Shown here: positions 37,176 through 47,980 of the stretch, one piece after another
Numbering within the stretch: the first letter of the stretch is position 1
How the letters are laid out: each line of letters opens with the position of its first letter
Position numbers and translations under genes: made by a program
Assembly: GCF_023278565.1 (NCBI RefSeq)
Contig: NC_064677.1
Coordinates: 4,774,001 to 4,838,000 of the forward strand
From: Colletotrichum lupini
Taxonomy: Eukaryota; Ascomycota; Sordariomycetes; Glomerellales; Glomerellaceae
Direction: 5' to 3'
Length of the DNA: 64,000 nucleotides
The notes under the pieces: model-generated
Told to the model about the DNA's origin: nothing
Database searches by the model: none
What the model saw: the letters and a program-made list of their open reading frames with translations, nothing else

Positions 37176-38373
37176 TACCTTGGGTAGACAGCGTCAAATA
37201 GAAGAAGAATTTCAAGCCACCATAGCTGAACGCCGTGCGGATATGGCGAGAGTAGAGGCATCTATCTCGTCTCTCAATCTCATAAACACTTATAAAGACA
37301 TGAATACAGTCACCTGGGATGGTCGCTGTACTTAAGTGTTGACCTCCCACAGATCGACAAGCCGGCGTCTAGCGTATCTTCTGGCTTGCCGACCCGACGT
37401 CTGGGACTGGGCTCAGACCACATGTTGATGGACTTACAAGCCAGCAGCTTTACTATGTATCTCATGAGGTCACAAAGCAGTCGCCGAGGAGGAGAGAAAA
37501 CATGACCAGGGTTCTTGTGATACGAGGTGTCTTTGTTTTTCTGTGTATGCTGGGCCTGCTATGTTCTTCCCTATAAAGTGTGAAAACAGTAGGTATGGAT
37601 GACCGAGTAAGACACGGCGCCCTAATAACTGCGAACTTGACGGCATTTCGACGTCTTTTGGAGTCAAGGTAACCCCTATTCATTACCGTTTCAGCGTCTC
37701 AAAGGAGTATTACAATTTCAACATTTTCAACAGTATGAAATCTCCAATTCACAAAGGTCATCGGCCCTGGGTGTCTCATTGTAGACCCTCAATCCTCACA
37801 GCGAAGAGGTGGCGTAATCTGGCCCTGATTAGAAAGACATATTTAATAATACTGTTATACGGTAGCGGATCACGACGCAAAATCTAGAAGAATATCGTGC
37901 TTCTTGCAAAAAAGGGCAAAAGAGAACATCGAAATAGTGATCGCTTGTGGGTTCGAACCCACAGACTGCAGCTCGATAGCTTTGCACTTCAGGATTAGGG
38001 GTATAACCATTTTAAGCTTCTGGGCAAGAGTCCCTTTTACTGCTGCTGAGAAAGGTCGGAGGTGTCTAGTCTATATCCGTCACACCTCGGAGTCACCATC
38101 AACCCGCCAATGTCACGCACCCCGCGGACCATCCTCAAAGCCAGACATCTTTCCAAAGTGATTCAATCTGACTCGTTCCACTCACATATTCTTCACAATG
38201 ATTCTTGGCTAAGCGATCAGCTCAGTATCCCATGGCTGATCCGTTACGAGGCCACGGCATCAATAATATTAGCTGAGGACTTCAATGCTCTCTTTGAAAT
38301 CATCTTGGTATTCATACAAACACCCGTCGCTCACAACAATAATACAAAAATCCACTAGAATCATACATCCAAA
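37176..38373. other. Intergenic DNA downstream of the SEA-complex gene
   Basis: No gene is supported. A perfect T-arm-like palindrome (GTGGGTTCGAACCCAC) at about 37949-37964 and a tRNA-like 5' part (GGATTAGGGGTATAACCA) near 37991-38008 occur together but do not fold into a complete tRNA. The last part is probably the 3' untranslated region of the minus-strand gene ending at 38374. Confidence 0.4.
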
Positions 38374-41300
38374 TCATTTCGCGCTCCTCCAAGTCCCACC
38401 AGCAGCTCCGTTCCCGCTGCCTAGTCCGGGGTCGGGTCCAACCCCAGCTCCCGGATGACCACCCCTACCCTTTCTCAAACTAGAAGCACGGGACCAAGCA
38501 GCCGCGGTATCGCCCGCAGACTTCTTAAGCCTGTTACCCAGACTGATCCGCGCGGCACTCATAACCGCACCGCTACCCGCTCCTCCCCCTTGCATCCGGC
38601 TAGGGATCCCCGCGGAACTCGCCACGCTCTCCCAGTCGCCCCTTTCAACCTCCTCGTCATCCGGCTCCTCGATAGTAGGTGGCGGCAGCACGAATCCGCG
38701 ACCCATGACGCCTCCTGAGGGAGCAGAAGAAATACCCGAGGCTGGCTGTTGACCCTTCCTCAGCGCGCCCATCATGGCAGCCCACGACTCGACCTGCCCG
38801 CTCGACGCCTCTTCTACGCAGTTACACTCGTCGCCAGCAGGACAGGTAACCTCGCCGGCGGCATGCCACTCCGCGAGACACGCCTCGTGGAAGGCGCAGC
38901 CGCAGCCTAGACACGGCGGGTACAGGGCGTCGACGGGCTCGCGGCAGTATACGCAGAGGAGCTGGTACTGCGGGCGGCGGCAGCGATCACACGCACCGAC
39001 GGCGCCGCCGGAGCGAGTCGCGGAGGCGGAAGTGTATTTCAGAGGCTCGAGCTGGGTCTCGTGGACGCGGCATACGCCGGTAACGTCGAGACCGCGGCCG
39101 GAAGCGACAAGAGCTTGGAGCTGCTCCTTCTTTCCGAGGAGGATCGGGGAGGTATTGTGCGGTTGCTGCTGGTGATGCTGGGCCTGATGGCTCTGGTGCT
39201 GTTGATCGTGGTGATGCTGCTGGATTGTTGTCGAAGTATCGGCGATACTGTAGGTATCATGGAAATCGTCAATCGAGCCAGTCCCTCCCTGGCCTTGCTG
39301 AAGCACGTTGAACTTCATAATCTCCAGGCGAGCCAGAGGCTGATTCCACATTTGTAGAATCTCGGCGTAGACATAGCGATACGTGGCGTACATGTCAGCG
39401 CGGGTCGCCTCTAGAAGCGGCGTGGTCATCCACCCGTCGTCATCGAATATGGTCTGATCCTCCATATGGACAGACACTCCGATAGGTACCATGGAGAATA
39501 GATCGTCGCGGTAAACCTCGTCGTCCGAGAGGGAGGTGCGAGCCGTGCCCGAGTCGCCCATGATGGTGGAGCCTCCCCAAGTGACAGCACCGGGTGCACT
39601 GGGGGCGAGGGTGCTCAATATGGTCTCTGCTGGACTCGGTCTCTTACGACCATGGTTAGGCGGCGATGATGCTGCGGTCGTTGTCCCCGTTGCAACACCG
39701 CTGAAGGGTCGTGGAAAGTTGATAGCGAAGCTCGAGGTCAGACCCGAGTTGGCTCTCGACAGCGTCCTTCCACTGGGCGACGTGGAGAGACTTGGCGTTT
39801 GATCCCCCTCCCCGAGATATTCCTTACCCCTTGGTGGCGGTGTCTCGCCGCACGAGTAAGAGTTTGAGCCTGGGTCCCCAGTCCAAAGCATTTCTTCAGC
39901 AGAACCTTGTGACCCAGAGTATCGGATTGGTGTGTGCAATGTTCTAGGCGTGGTGATGGCTGAATTTGTCTGACTCCTAGTGTTGTAAGTCCAAAGAGAT
40001 GCATCCGTGGGGAAGTAATCGAGTGAAAATGCCGGAGTCTTCATCGGCAGCGGTGTGTCTGGCTGCGTGAGGTGCGATTCGGCGTAGGCAACACTGTCTT
40101 CGGTGAATGCTTCACTAAAGATGCAGGACAACATAGCTAGCATCTGGATATCTGCAGTCTTCTCAAAGTAATCAAAGAGATCGCTGATGAAATCCCTCGC
40201 TAGCGGATGATTGCCCCACTTCACTCTCCCGTTGAAGTCAGCAGTGTCTTTGCCATTAATCGTCTTGGGAACCGGCGAACCCTCGTGACGGAATCGCGCA
40301 AGAGCGTCTCTGGCTATGATCAGAATGGAGTTTTGGTGACGGTCCATGTTTGACAATTCCAGTGGGATATCTCGGCGGAGAATCAGTGAGAGGTAGCGCC
40401 AGACATCTACCAGATCTTGGCAGCCATGCTTCTCTGCGACCTGTGCATTGTGCTCGCAGACCTCAGCACCATCCCCAAATATAGCATAGTCTTCTGCGAA
40501 TTCCTTCTTCGCAGGCAGAATATCCGATAAGTCGTGGAGGGAGACGACGTTCTTCGATTTTGCGCCTGGTCGCCTTCTAAGCGATCCTGTGCCGGTTCCG
40601 GTTCCCACTCCCGTGCCGCCACCGCTTGATCGAACAGAGCGATTGTCACTCCAAGTTCGCTTGAAACGATGTCGAGGCTGATACCATAGGCTCATCTTGT
40701 TGATAGATGTTGATTCCGAGTCACTCGAAGAGGATGAACCGGTGGAGACATCAGAGTCGGACTGCTCGTCTGTAGCGGACATCTCGTCGTTACCATATCG
40801 CTTTCCAGGCGGAGAATCATGCGCAAGACGGCCGAAACCGGCGAATACAGGCTCCCCTTTTGACCTCTCCCGCATGGGTTCTGCCGGCGTGAATAGCAAT
40901 GCCCTTGCCTTTTCTTCCTTGGTTGGGAAGAAGCACACCAGCCTCCCGTCATTGGAAAACCGGGCACCGCAGAACCGTGGCAAGGGTGGAATTGTAGGCC
41001 TGTTGTTTGGTGCCAAGGTGCTTTCGGCCTCTGCGTTCGGAGGCAATTCTTGAGACATGGATGCGGAACCGCCGGCCGGGATATCGTTCTCGTCTTCGCT
41101 AGAGCTCTCGGAACCAAGGCCGTCTAATGGATCGTCAAGATCCTTCACATTCTTGAAGAAATTCGTGCTCGCCGCCAGGTCGATCTCGCCTAACAGATAA
41201 GAGAAAGCAACATCCAGGCAATTCTGCTTTCGCTCCAGAAACTGTTGGCAAAGCTCATGAATTTCGTGCTCGATCTTCCGATGCGTCTTGTCTGACATGA

Positions 41301-43058
41301 AGCCGGTCTTCTCAATGTAGAATCTTGGTGCTTTGGCTTTAGGATAGTTAGATGGTATGTCGACTGTAACTTTTATGAAGATGGGGTCGCTGTTGGCGCC
41401 CCACGGGCCATTGAGGGATGCGTTGAGCGTCAAGTTATCCATGTCGATGTGCTCCCATTTGACCTTGGGAAGCTGCATGCTGATGCGGAGAAACTCTTCC
41501 TGGATAGTCTCTGGTTCTCCCCACTTGTCATCGTCCATGTAACCTGGGCTGAACATGCTAGAGTCCTTTGAATCTGCCCTTCTAGGGCTGTCTGTAGATG
41601 TCTTGCGCTTGTTCATCATGATTCCCTTCATCCAGCCGATATGTGCCTGGCTACGATCCATCTCTCTGGAAGTGCTTTTGGCTTTCATTGATGAGCCCTT
41701 CCAAGCCGCACCAAGTTTGGAATAGGTTGTCGGCCCAGACCGCATACCCATAGTCAGAGCACTCTGACGGTATTGCGCGCTATTACGGGGATCGCTCATT
41801 GTGGCACTCCTCCTGTCTCGGCTGACTGTGTCCTCAACCGTTCGGAAAGTTTTGTAGGCAGCGCCTTTGCGTGTGAGGACGACATTCTTGTTGGCCGCCA
41901 TCCCCTTGACATATCCCACAGACTCGAGAATAGACGGGTCGACTTGCTGCAGGCGCAGCTCATTATCCTCTCCCCAAGAGACGAGCTGGAAGTCTCTGTT
42001 ATCTAGCGCATCTTCGGTGATGCTCCCTCTACTTCTCCACAAGAACTCCTTGGCCTTGTGGTTGCCGTGGCCAGGAAATACTGCTACTGGCTCAGTCGGC
42101 CCTTCCTCAGGGTCCTTGGGAGGTGTTCGCCAGTCGTACAGGTACAGGTCGCCTGGTTCGTTCTGAGGCATCGCAAGGAGCCCCTGGCCAAAAGGGGTAT
42201 GACGAGCGCGCCACACCGGGAACTCGGTACGTATAACGCGATCCGGGACATCTTGATCGCTCGCATAGTCCCAAAACTTGATGTGCTTATCCAAAGAGCA
42301 AGTAACAATCTTGGTTGACGTTGTCCGATTCCAATCAATCCCGTAGATCTTTGAGGTGTGTGCGCCGATTGATTTCAGGGGCTCGCTTGGTCGTCTTTCG
42401 TCCCAAATGTGCAACCACCTGTCGTGAGATGAAGCCAGGATGTGCGGGTCCTGGCGGTTGTACTTGACTTGCGTGGCGCCGGCAAACCAATCGCAGAAAG
42501 TAAGGACAGGCTGTCTCGGGCGTCTGAGATCCCAGCAGTGGACGTAACCATCGACAGCACACGAAGCGAGCTGGTCGGGGTGGTGGGCGGACCAGTTGAT
42601 ATCGGTGATGGCTCTGCTGTGGCCTTGAAGTGAGTGCTCAATGGCCCCCGATGTCGAGTCATCTCTCAAGTTGAGGTTCCATACAAGCGCGCGATGATTG
42701 GCAGTGGACACGACCCAGTAGTCGCGAACGGCAAAGGGCGACCATTGGACATCAGTGACAAGCCAAGGGGAGCCATGACTGCTGAGTCGACGAGGAGGAT
42801 TGTAAGGTGAGTCCAAATCAATAATGGATAAACCTTCGGGTCTAATGGATGTGTCAGCTGGGGTTCAGTGGCTCGGAAGCCTCACAACAAGTTCACTCAC
42901 GATGCTAAGGCAACATCTCTCTGAGAAGGAGCTATCGTCGCCGATCCTACTAGACCGGCGACGTGAATCGTGCCATCCGCATCAAAGCTCTCGCTGTCGA
43001 AGGCTGACTTGATCGGCTTGCCCTTCTTCGGCGCATCAAGCTGGTCGAAGTGCGGCAT
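38374..43058 (-). CDS. SEA/GATOR2 complex subunit, WD40-RWD-RING protein (Sea3/Mtc5/WDR59 type), two exons
   Basis: A 1541-residue protein from join(43058..42901, 42841..38374), minus strand. The 59-base intron (GTGAGT to TAG) joins the frame exactly, so the gene starts at the ATG at 43058 and not inside exon 2. Domains in order: WD40 propeller at about residues 75-370, with blades ending Val-Trp-Asn, Cys-Trp-Asp, Ile-Trp-Asp and Phe-Trp-Asp; RWD domain at about 495-615; a long Ser-rich disordered section; a His/Gln-rich patch near 1270-1295; and a C-terminal RING-like zinc domain at about 1335-1395, starting Cys-Asp-Arg-Cys. WD40-RWD-RING is the architecture of yeast Sea3/Mtc5 and animal WDR59, which act at the vacuole or lysosome in amino-acid signalling to TORC1. 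Choice of Sea3 over other SEA subunits rests on the RWD domain. Divergent from the Ubc13 gene. Confidence 0.88.
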
Positions 43059-43850
43059 GATGGCGGTTTTGGCTCAGATGAGAGAGATGCCTCAGAAAGG
43101 CATCTGTAGGCGCTATGTCTTTGCCATGATCCGATAGCACGCGACAATGGGAGAGTTCTTCCGCAATGTAGGCTGCTCTGATAGTTGCTCTTTGACTGAT
43201 GAGATGTCTTGATTGGATGGAATATCGCAACTTGATATCGAGGGTCTTTAGTTGAGGCTCAGAGGCTGATGCACGCGACGGGATCAGGTGCATCCATCGC
43301 TGAGCATCCTGGGCGGACGCTTGTGGATGGACGGGATGACAGTCGGGGACCCACAATCGGAATGATGTACCTTCGTGCAGCAAGTCTGCAGTTGTGTACT
43401 TACTCCCCGCCAGGACCTCTAGGCCAATGATAGTTCGCTAACACCACCGTCAGTCTCCACCCTTTTACTGTTATCGGGACAGCGTCGAGCCAGGCCTGGA
43501 GTGTGTCATGCTTCTGGTCCCTCCCGCGGGGCAATCCCAAGCAAGGCTTTCCCAAGCACATGCCCACCATACCCAAAGGTTGCCTTTCGAAACACTCCAC
43601 CAGTTCCGCCTACTCGTCACCTTCGTCGCCGCCGCTCCAAACCGATATCCCGAGTATCCGATTGCGATTTAGTTTGCGACCTTTCTTCCTTCCCCGGCGA
43701 GTTGAAATCAAGGAAGCTCCATCTCATTCACCACTCGCTTAACCCCGCCATCAGCTTCTTGGCCTTGAACTTCGGTTTCTAGAGGAAGCTCAGACACCAT
43801 ACCTTTCCTCCCTCACCCTCGAACAATCTCCAGAGCATTTGTCGCCCAGC
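43059..43850. promoter_or_regulatory. Shared divergent promoter between the SEA subunit and Ubc13 genes
   Basis: A 792-base stretch between two divergent start codons (43058 minus, 43851 plus). It is CT-rich on the plus strand just upstream of the Ubc13 ATG (about 43680-43850), as is common in fungal promoters. No TATA box or known operator is evident. It must contain the promoters of both genes, with co-regulation possible but not shown. Confidence 0.65.
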
Positions 43851-44487
43851 ATGGCTTTGCCTAAGCGTATTGTGAAGGAGACGGAGCGTCTCATGGCTGA
43901 GCCGTAAGTCTCCTGCCTAGCTAGCGACATCTCGATGTTTTGCTAACAAAGACCGCTTCAAAGGGTACCCGGAATCAGTGCCGTCCCTCACGAGGACAAC
44001 CTCCGCTACTTCGATGTCGAAATTCACGGACCTACACAATCTCCGTATGAAGGTGCGCAATACATTTACGGAAAGTTGACTGGATAGGAAAGAACTAAGA
44101 GGTATTACAGGCGGTGTCTTCAAGCTCGAGCTCTTCCTTCCCGACGACTACCCCATGACTCCCCCCAAGATTCGCTTCCTTACCAAGATCTTCCACCCGA
44201 ATGTCGACAAGCTGGGCCGCATCTGTCTCGATGTTCTGAAGAGTGAGTAGCAGTACACGAACAATGGAGGTTTGACGCAGGACGGCTGACAAAGAAACCT
44301 TCGTTTAGACAACTGGTCCCCTGCCCTCCAGATCCGCACTATTCTCCTTTCAATCCAGGCCCTCCTCGGCGCCCCCAACCCCGACGACCCCCTCGCCGCC
44401 GACGTCGCGAAGAGCTGGAAGGAGGACGAGCAGGCCGCCATCGCGACGGCCAAAGAGTGGACCACGAAATTCGCTGTGCCCAAATAG
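43851..44487 (+). CDS. ubc13: Ubiquitin-conjugating enzyme E2, Ubc13/UBE2N type, four exons
   Basis: A 150-residue E2 encoded by join(43851..43903, 43964..44052, 44111..44242, 44309..44487). All three introns (60, 58 and 66 bases) have GT-AG ends and preserve frame, with a GCTAACA branch-type sequence in the first. The protein is a bare E2 core. It has the HPN motif at residues 76-78, the catalytic Cys at 86 in Gly-Arg-Ile-Cys-Leu-Asp-Val-Leu, the Trp-Ser-Pro-Ala-Leu-Gln helix, and Ala-Pro-Asn-Pro-Asp-Asp-Pro-Leu near 117-124. These sequences are characteristic of Ubc13, which with an Mms2-like partner makes Lys63-linked ubiquitin chains in DNA-damage tolerance and signalling. Length equals that of the family. 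The start is the only ATG that gives the standard N-terminus. Confidence 0.95.
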
Positions 44488-45018
44488 AGGAGGAAACACT
44501 GGAGGAAGCGGGAGGCTATGCTGCGCTTTGGAAGAAAAGGCAGACGACGGCGCGTGGAGGAACAGCTACGGCAAGAGCCAATGCAAACACACTTTCCCTA
44601 GACCGATTTTGAGGCGGATGCTGCAGAGACGATACAGCTCTCCTGCTGTCTTTGACTTTGTAGAGCGGGGGCTGATTTGGACGTTTCAGGACCTGGAGTT
44701 GCAATCTTGAGATATGGCATTGCGGTCAGCTTTTCTGGTTTCACGAGAGGACCCATGCATTATGCCTTTACGACTTTCAACAATGAGAAGGATTTCTTTC
44801 ATCGCATGGTGCGCTTGCGATATGAGTTTGTGCGATCTGACTTCAGGCTGAAGCAACCTGCTTGGCTACAAATCTGCTGAAGACGGGAAACCCTCTTAGT
44901 ATTCTCACAGTCGTGTGTCGGATTGATCGAGTGACGAAGGACTGCTCTCTTCGAAATTGAGACACAAAATTAGTGAACGGTGCTTTAACTATAACTTCCA
45001 ACTCAAGAAATCCAAGCC
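44488..45018. other. 3' flank of Ubc13 and tRNA upstream region
   Basis: No gene. The first part is the expected 3' untranslated region of the E2 gene. The remainder precedes the tRNA. Short frames on both strands are without motif. Confidence 0.5.
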
Positions 45019-45099
45019 GCGTCGATGGTTTAGTGGTAAAATTCTCCGTTGCCACCCAGCAGCGTCGGGGAGCCGGGTGTTCGATTCCCCCTCGACGCA
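45019..45099 (+). tRNA. tRNA-Gly (anticodon GCC) with a short intron
   Basis: The 5' GCGTCGA and 3' TCGACGC arms form a perfect 7-bp acceptor stem with discriminator A. The D arm GTTTAGTGGTAAAAT follows. The anticodon stem CTCCG pairs with CGGGG (one G-U) around a loop TTGCCA that carries anticodon GCC. About 10 extra bases (CCCAGCAGCG) after position 37 are at the canonical nuclear tRNA intron site and would leave a 71-base mature tRNA, the usual size for tRNA-Gly. The T loop TTCGATT is standard, and the T stem has one T-C mismatch. CTGTCTTTT directly after the gene supplies a polymerase III terminator. Confidence 0.88.
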
Positions 45100-45267
45100 C
45101 TGTCTTTTGCCCGGCTCGCTTTCGACCAGTAGAGATACTCTTTTGCATCATATAGCTATCTAAGTTACTCAGGTATGGCGGGGAGGTGGTTAGGAAACAA
45201 ATCTTGTCAGCAGGGTTCTATTTCCTCTTCGTTCAACGAACGTGTGGGTATTCCATCTACCTATCTA

Positions 45268-47490
45268 TCAGATAATGTTGATTTCCTTGTATCTCGATCG
45301 GTGCCGCTCAAAGGTGAAGTCACTAGAATAGATGTCAAGAGCAGAGAGCTCAATGTCTCCAACATAGCGAAATATTGGAGGATGAGTACCCTCCTGGTGA
45401 GTCTTCGACACAGGCGTGACTTCGCGGAGAATGAAGGGAACTGAAGCACCTTCAGCCAGCCAGATCTGGTCATTCGGCACTGAAGAGGGGGAACCCAGTC
45501 CAAAACTCCCTCTAGATGTGTGATAGAAACACTCGTTTTCAAGCTCTTCCCAGACCTTTGTATCTACATGTAGTGGGCAGGGACTCAACTTGGGGGTTCT
45601 ATCCAAAGGGAAGGGATTCAGACGAGAGGGGCGATTCTGACTTTCATATAGTTCAACCCACTCATGGATTTCGTCCTGGATTAATACTCCCACCTTGGAC
45701 CCGTCGAGTCGTTTGTGTACAAATTCTCGCCGTCCCGGAACGTAATAGTCGACTGTTCGAGACGTGAGACAGTGACCAGGCGTAATAGGCTGCAAGTGTA
45801 AGTTGTATAATTCCAAGCATTCGTTGAGGACTGCTGCTGCCAACCTATCCCATATATTCAGTTGAGGGCGACAGAGGGCTTCGAATGGCCTAGTTCGAAA
45901 GAAGCTGATCATCGTCAAGGCCATCTCGTAACTAGACTCTGGAGTGAAGAGGTCGTGAACTTTACCCATCGTAATGCCCACTCTCACACCATACAAAGTA
46001 AGCTTGTGTCCGGTGACGGATGGCCTCCTAAGTTGATAGCGCCATATCATTCTCTCGTGCTCCTCTAAAACATCGAGGCTTGCCTCAGTCTTAGTCGATA
46101 CGTCGAATAGCTTATGGCGATCTATTTTCGTCAAGTTTGGTACTGAATAATCTGGTACCCAGGATGGTAATGTAGTGTTCCGGCGTGATTTCTCCTTCCC
46201 GACCTGTCTGAGTTCCGAGAGTAAGGGAAGCCGTTGGAGAAAGCAGGCTGCAACAGATGTGAAGACGTCCTCCACACTTCGGTCGTAGTCAGGAACTATG
46301 GGGCTGGGAAAACCTTGGGGGAGAAGCATCGACAGCATACTCAAACACCCGTGGATATGATCGCGATCGTCTCCGAATTGGAAAGAGCGGAGAGTGGATA
46401 TGATGAAGCTGGCACATGCGAGCCATGCGGACTCCGACCTCGCGTTCCAGCCTCCGATTTTCGTGTAGTACACAAGCTCGGCTAAGAGTGGGCGGACTCC
46501 GTTGATCTTATGTAGGCCGCCTCCGATGCCAAGATGCCTACTGCTAAGACTCCGTGGCTTGTTTAGGATTTGGATCTCGGAAAACAGTTTCACATGTTCG
46601 AAAGACCGTTCGATATGTGTTTCCAAGGAGTGGCTCCATCGAGCCTCGTGAAGAAATTGTATAAATGCCCCGAGGCGCTTCCAGTTCAAGACGGCTGTTC
46701 CACACATGATGTGTATTTGAGCTGGATCTGCCAACGCAACCTCTTGGACGACCCAACCGCGATCGAACCAGCGGTTTTCTCTAAGGAACTTTGCAAATAT
46801 GAACCACGACGTGGCCCACCGGGAACATGTGTCATATCCCAACTGATCGATAACTTCGGGCGTCCTGCAGTAATGGTCCTCCTGCAACAGCTTTTTCATG
46901 CTTTCCGACTCCTTTCGTGCCCGAGATAGACGAGGAATGAATCTGTCGTGGATCCACTGGACCTCGGATCCAGGTTCTGATAGGCCCAGCCACACCAGCA
47001 CGTTCTGTGCCGAGCTGTAAATGCGGTGCATGAGAAGAACTTGGTGCTTCTTTTCCTCGCTGTTGGCCTGATTGATGCAGAATGCGTCTATCCACAGTGG
47101 CATGGTTTCCAGAGCAGCTCTAACTTTGGGCAGACACTTGCGAGTCGTGGAGGAAGCTCTGTCTGCCTTGGTTCCCGATAGACACCGATAATCGAGGATG
47201 GTGCGGAGGAAGTCGAACAAGTTCTCAGATATCTCCATCGACCTGCCGTCGCAGACAACATCAAATGTCTTTCCCGGCCCTGGCTCTTGTGTCTGCTCGG
47301 AGTTGCTATACTTGGGTAACTGCCAGGTATAGGATAGCGCGGCAAAGATCGGTTCATCATCCAAGTTGACCTCCTTGAGAGACAAGCAGAGTCCATGGGG
47401 ATGATTGTCGTCTTGCGAGACGCTTAGAAGGCGTATGGAGTCGATCGTTGAAAGAGCCTGGTACTGGTAGTCCGCCAGTGATTCAGTCAT
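45268..47490 (-). CDS. Heterokaryon-incompatibility (HET) domain protein, 740 residues
   Basis: HET-domain proteins of filamentous ascomycetes trigger or mediate cell death after fusion of genetically different hyphae, though most family members have no tested role. This single-exon gene starts at the first true ATG at 47490; the open frame extends six codons further upstream but only to a TTG. The HET domain spans about residues 15-215: Ala-Leu-Ser-Tyr-Thr-Trp at 50-56, Leu-Trp-Ile-Asp-Ala-Phe-Cys-Ile-Asn-Gln at about 132-141, then Tyr-Ser-Ser-Ala-Gln-Asn-Val-Leu-Val-Trp-Leu-Gly. A later Gly-Trp-Val-Val-Gln-Glu-Val matches the family's Trp-x-x-x-Gln-Glu block. The remaining 450 residues show no second domain (no NACHT, WD40 or ankyrin repeats) and no membrane segment. 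It is flanked by a tRNA and by two small membrane-protein genes. Confidence 0.92.
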   Translation of the reverse strand: MTESLADYQYQALSTIDSIRLLSVSQDDNHPHGLCLSLKEVNLDDEPIFAALSYTWQLPKYSNSEQTQEPGPGKTFDVVCDGRSMEISENLFDFLRTILDYRCLSGTKADRASSTTRKCLPKVRAALETMPLWIDAFCINQANSEEKKHQVLLMHRIYSSAQNVLVWLGLSEPGSEVQWIHDRFIPRLSRARKESESMKKLLQEDHYCRTPEVIDQLGYDTCSRWATSWFIFAKFLRENRWFDRGWVVQEVALADPAQIHIMCGTAVLNWKRLGAFIQFLHEARWSHSLETHIERSFEHVKLFSEIQILNKPRSLSSRHLGIGGGLHKINGVRPLLAELVYYTKIGGWNARSESAWLACASFIISTLRSFQFGDDRDHIHGCLSMLSMLLPQGFPSPIVPDYDRSVEDVFTSVAACFLQRLPLLSELRQVGKEKSRRNTTLPSWVPDYSVPNLTKIDRHKLFDVSTKTEASLDVLEEHERMIWRYQLRRPSVTGHKLTLYGVRVGITMGKVHDLFTPESSYEMALTMISFFRTRPFEALCRPQLNIWDRLAAAVLNECLELYNLHLQPITPGHCLTSRTVDYYVPGRREFVHKRLDGSKVGVLIQDEIHEWVELYESQNRPSRLNPFPLDRTPKLSPCPLHVDTKVWEELENECFYHTSRGSFGLGSPSSVPNDQIWLAEGASVPFILREVTPVSKTHQEGTHPPIFRYVGDIELSALDIYSSDFTFERHRSRYKEINII

Positions 47491-47980
47491 GATTCCAAGA
47501 TGGTGCAAAAGAGAAAAAGAGTTTTGATCGACTGGTGTATGCTTTAGATTGATGAAGTGTAAGAGCCAGTCAAGCTAAGCAGTGAAGCGAAAGAACGACT
47601 GAGAGTTGGAAAATCAGGCTGCATATGTCTACTTCAAGCAGGTGTGGATGTCACATAGCCACATGACCTGCCTGTTGGGAGGTGCATGTACGTGGTTCAG
47701 CGTACAATGTAACATTGGTGTAAGCACTAGACCTCTAGACACATGTTTCTCTACTTGTCATTAGAATCTTTGCAATGCCTGGCCATTGAGAGATACGGCA
47801 ATTGATCGCCCCCTGATGATACTGGGGGGTATCTATTCTACGTGCCAGTGTTGCTGCATGCTCAATCCGTGACCCCTTCTGCCATCAGTTTGCGCGACGA
47901 AAAATCAAGCCATGCAATTGTATGAATGATTTGGTCACATGGTCATCTCAATGCTTGGGAGAAAGCTTCTCCGCCCTTGA
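47491..47980 (-). promoter_or_regulatory. Upstream region of the HET gene
   Basis: A 490-base interval between the HET start and the stop codon of the next minus-strand gene. It must include the HET promoter and the 3' end of the upstream gene. No distinctive element is visible. Confidence 0.45.
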
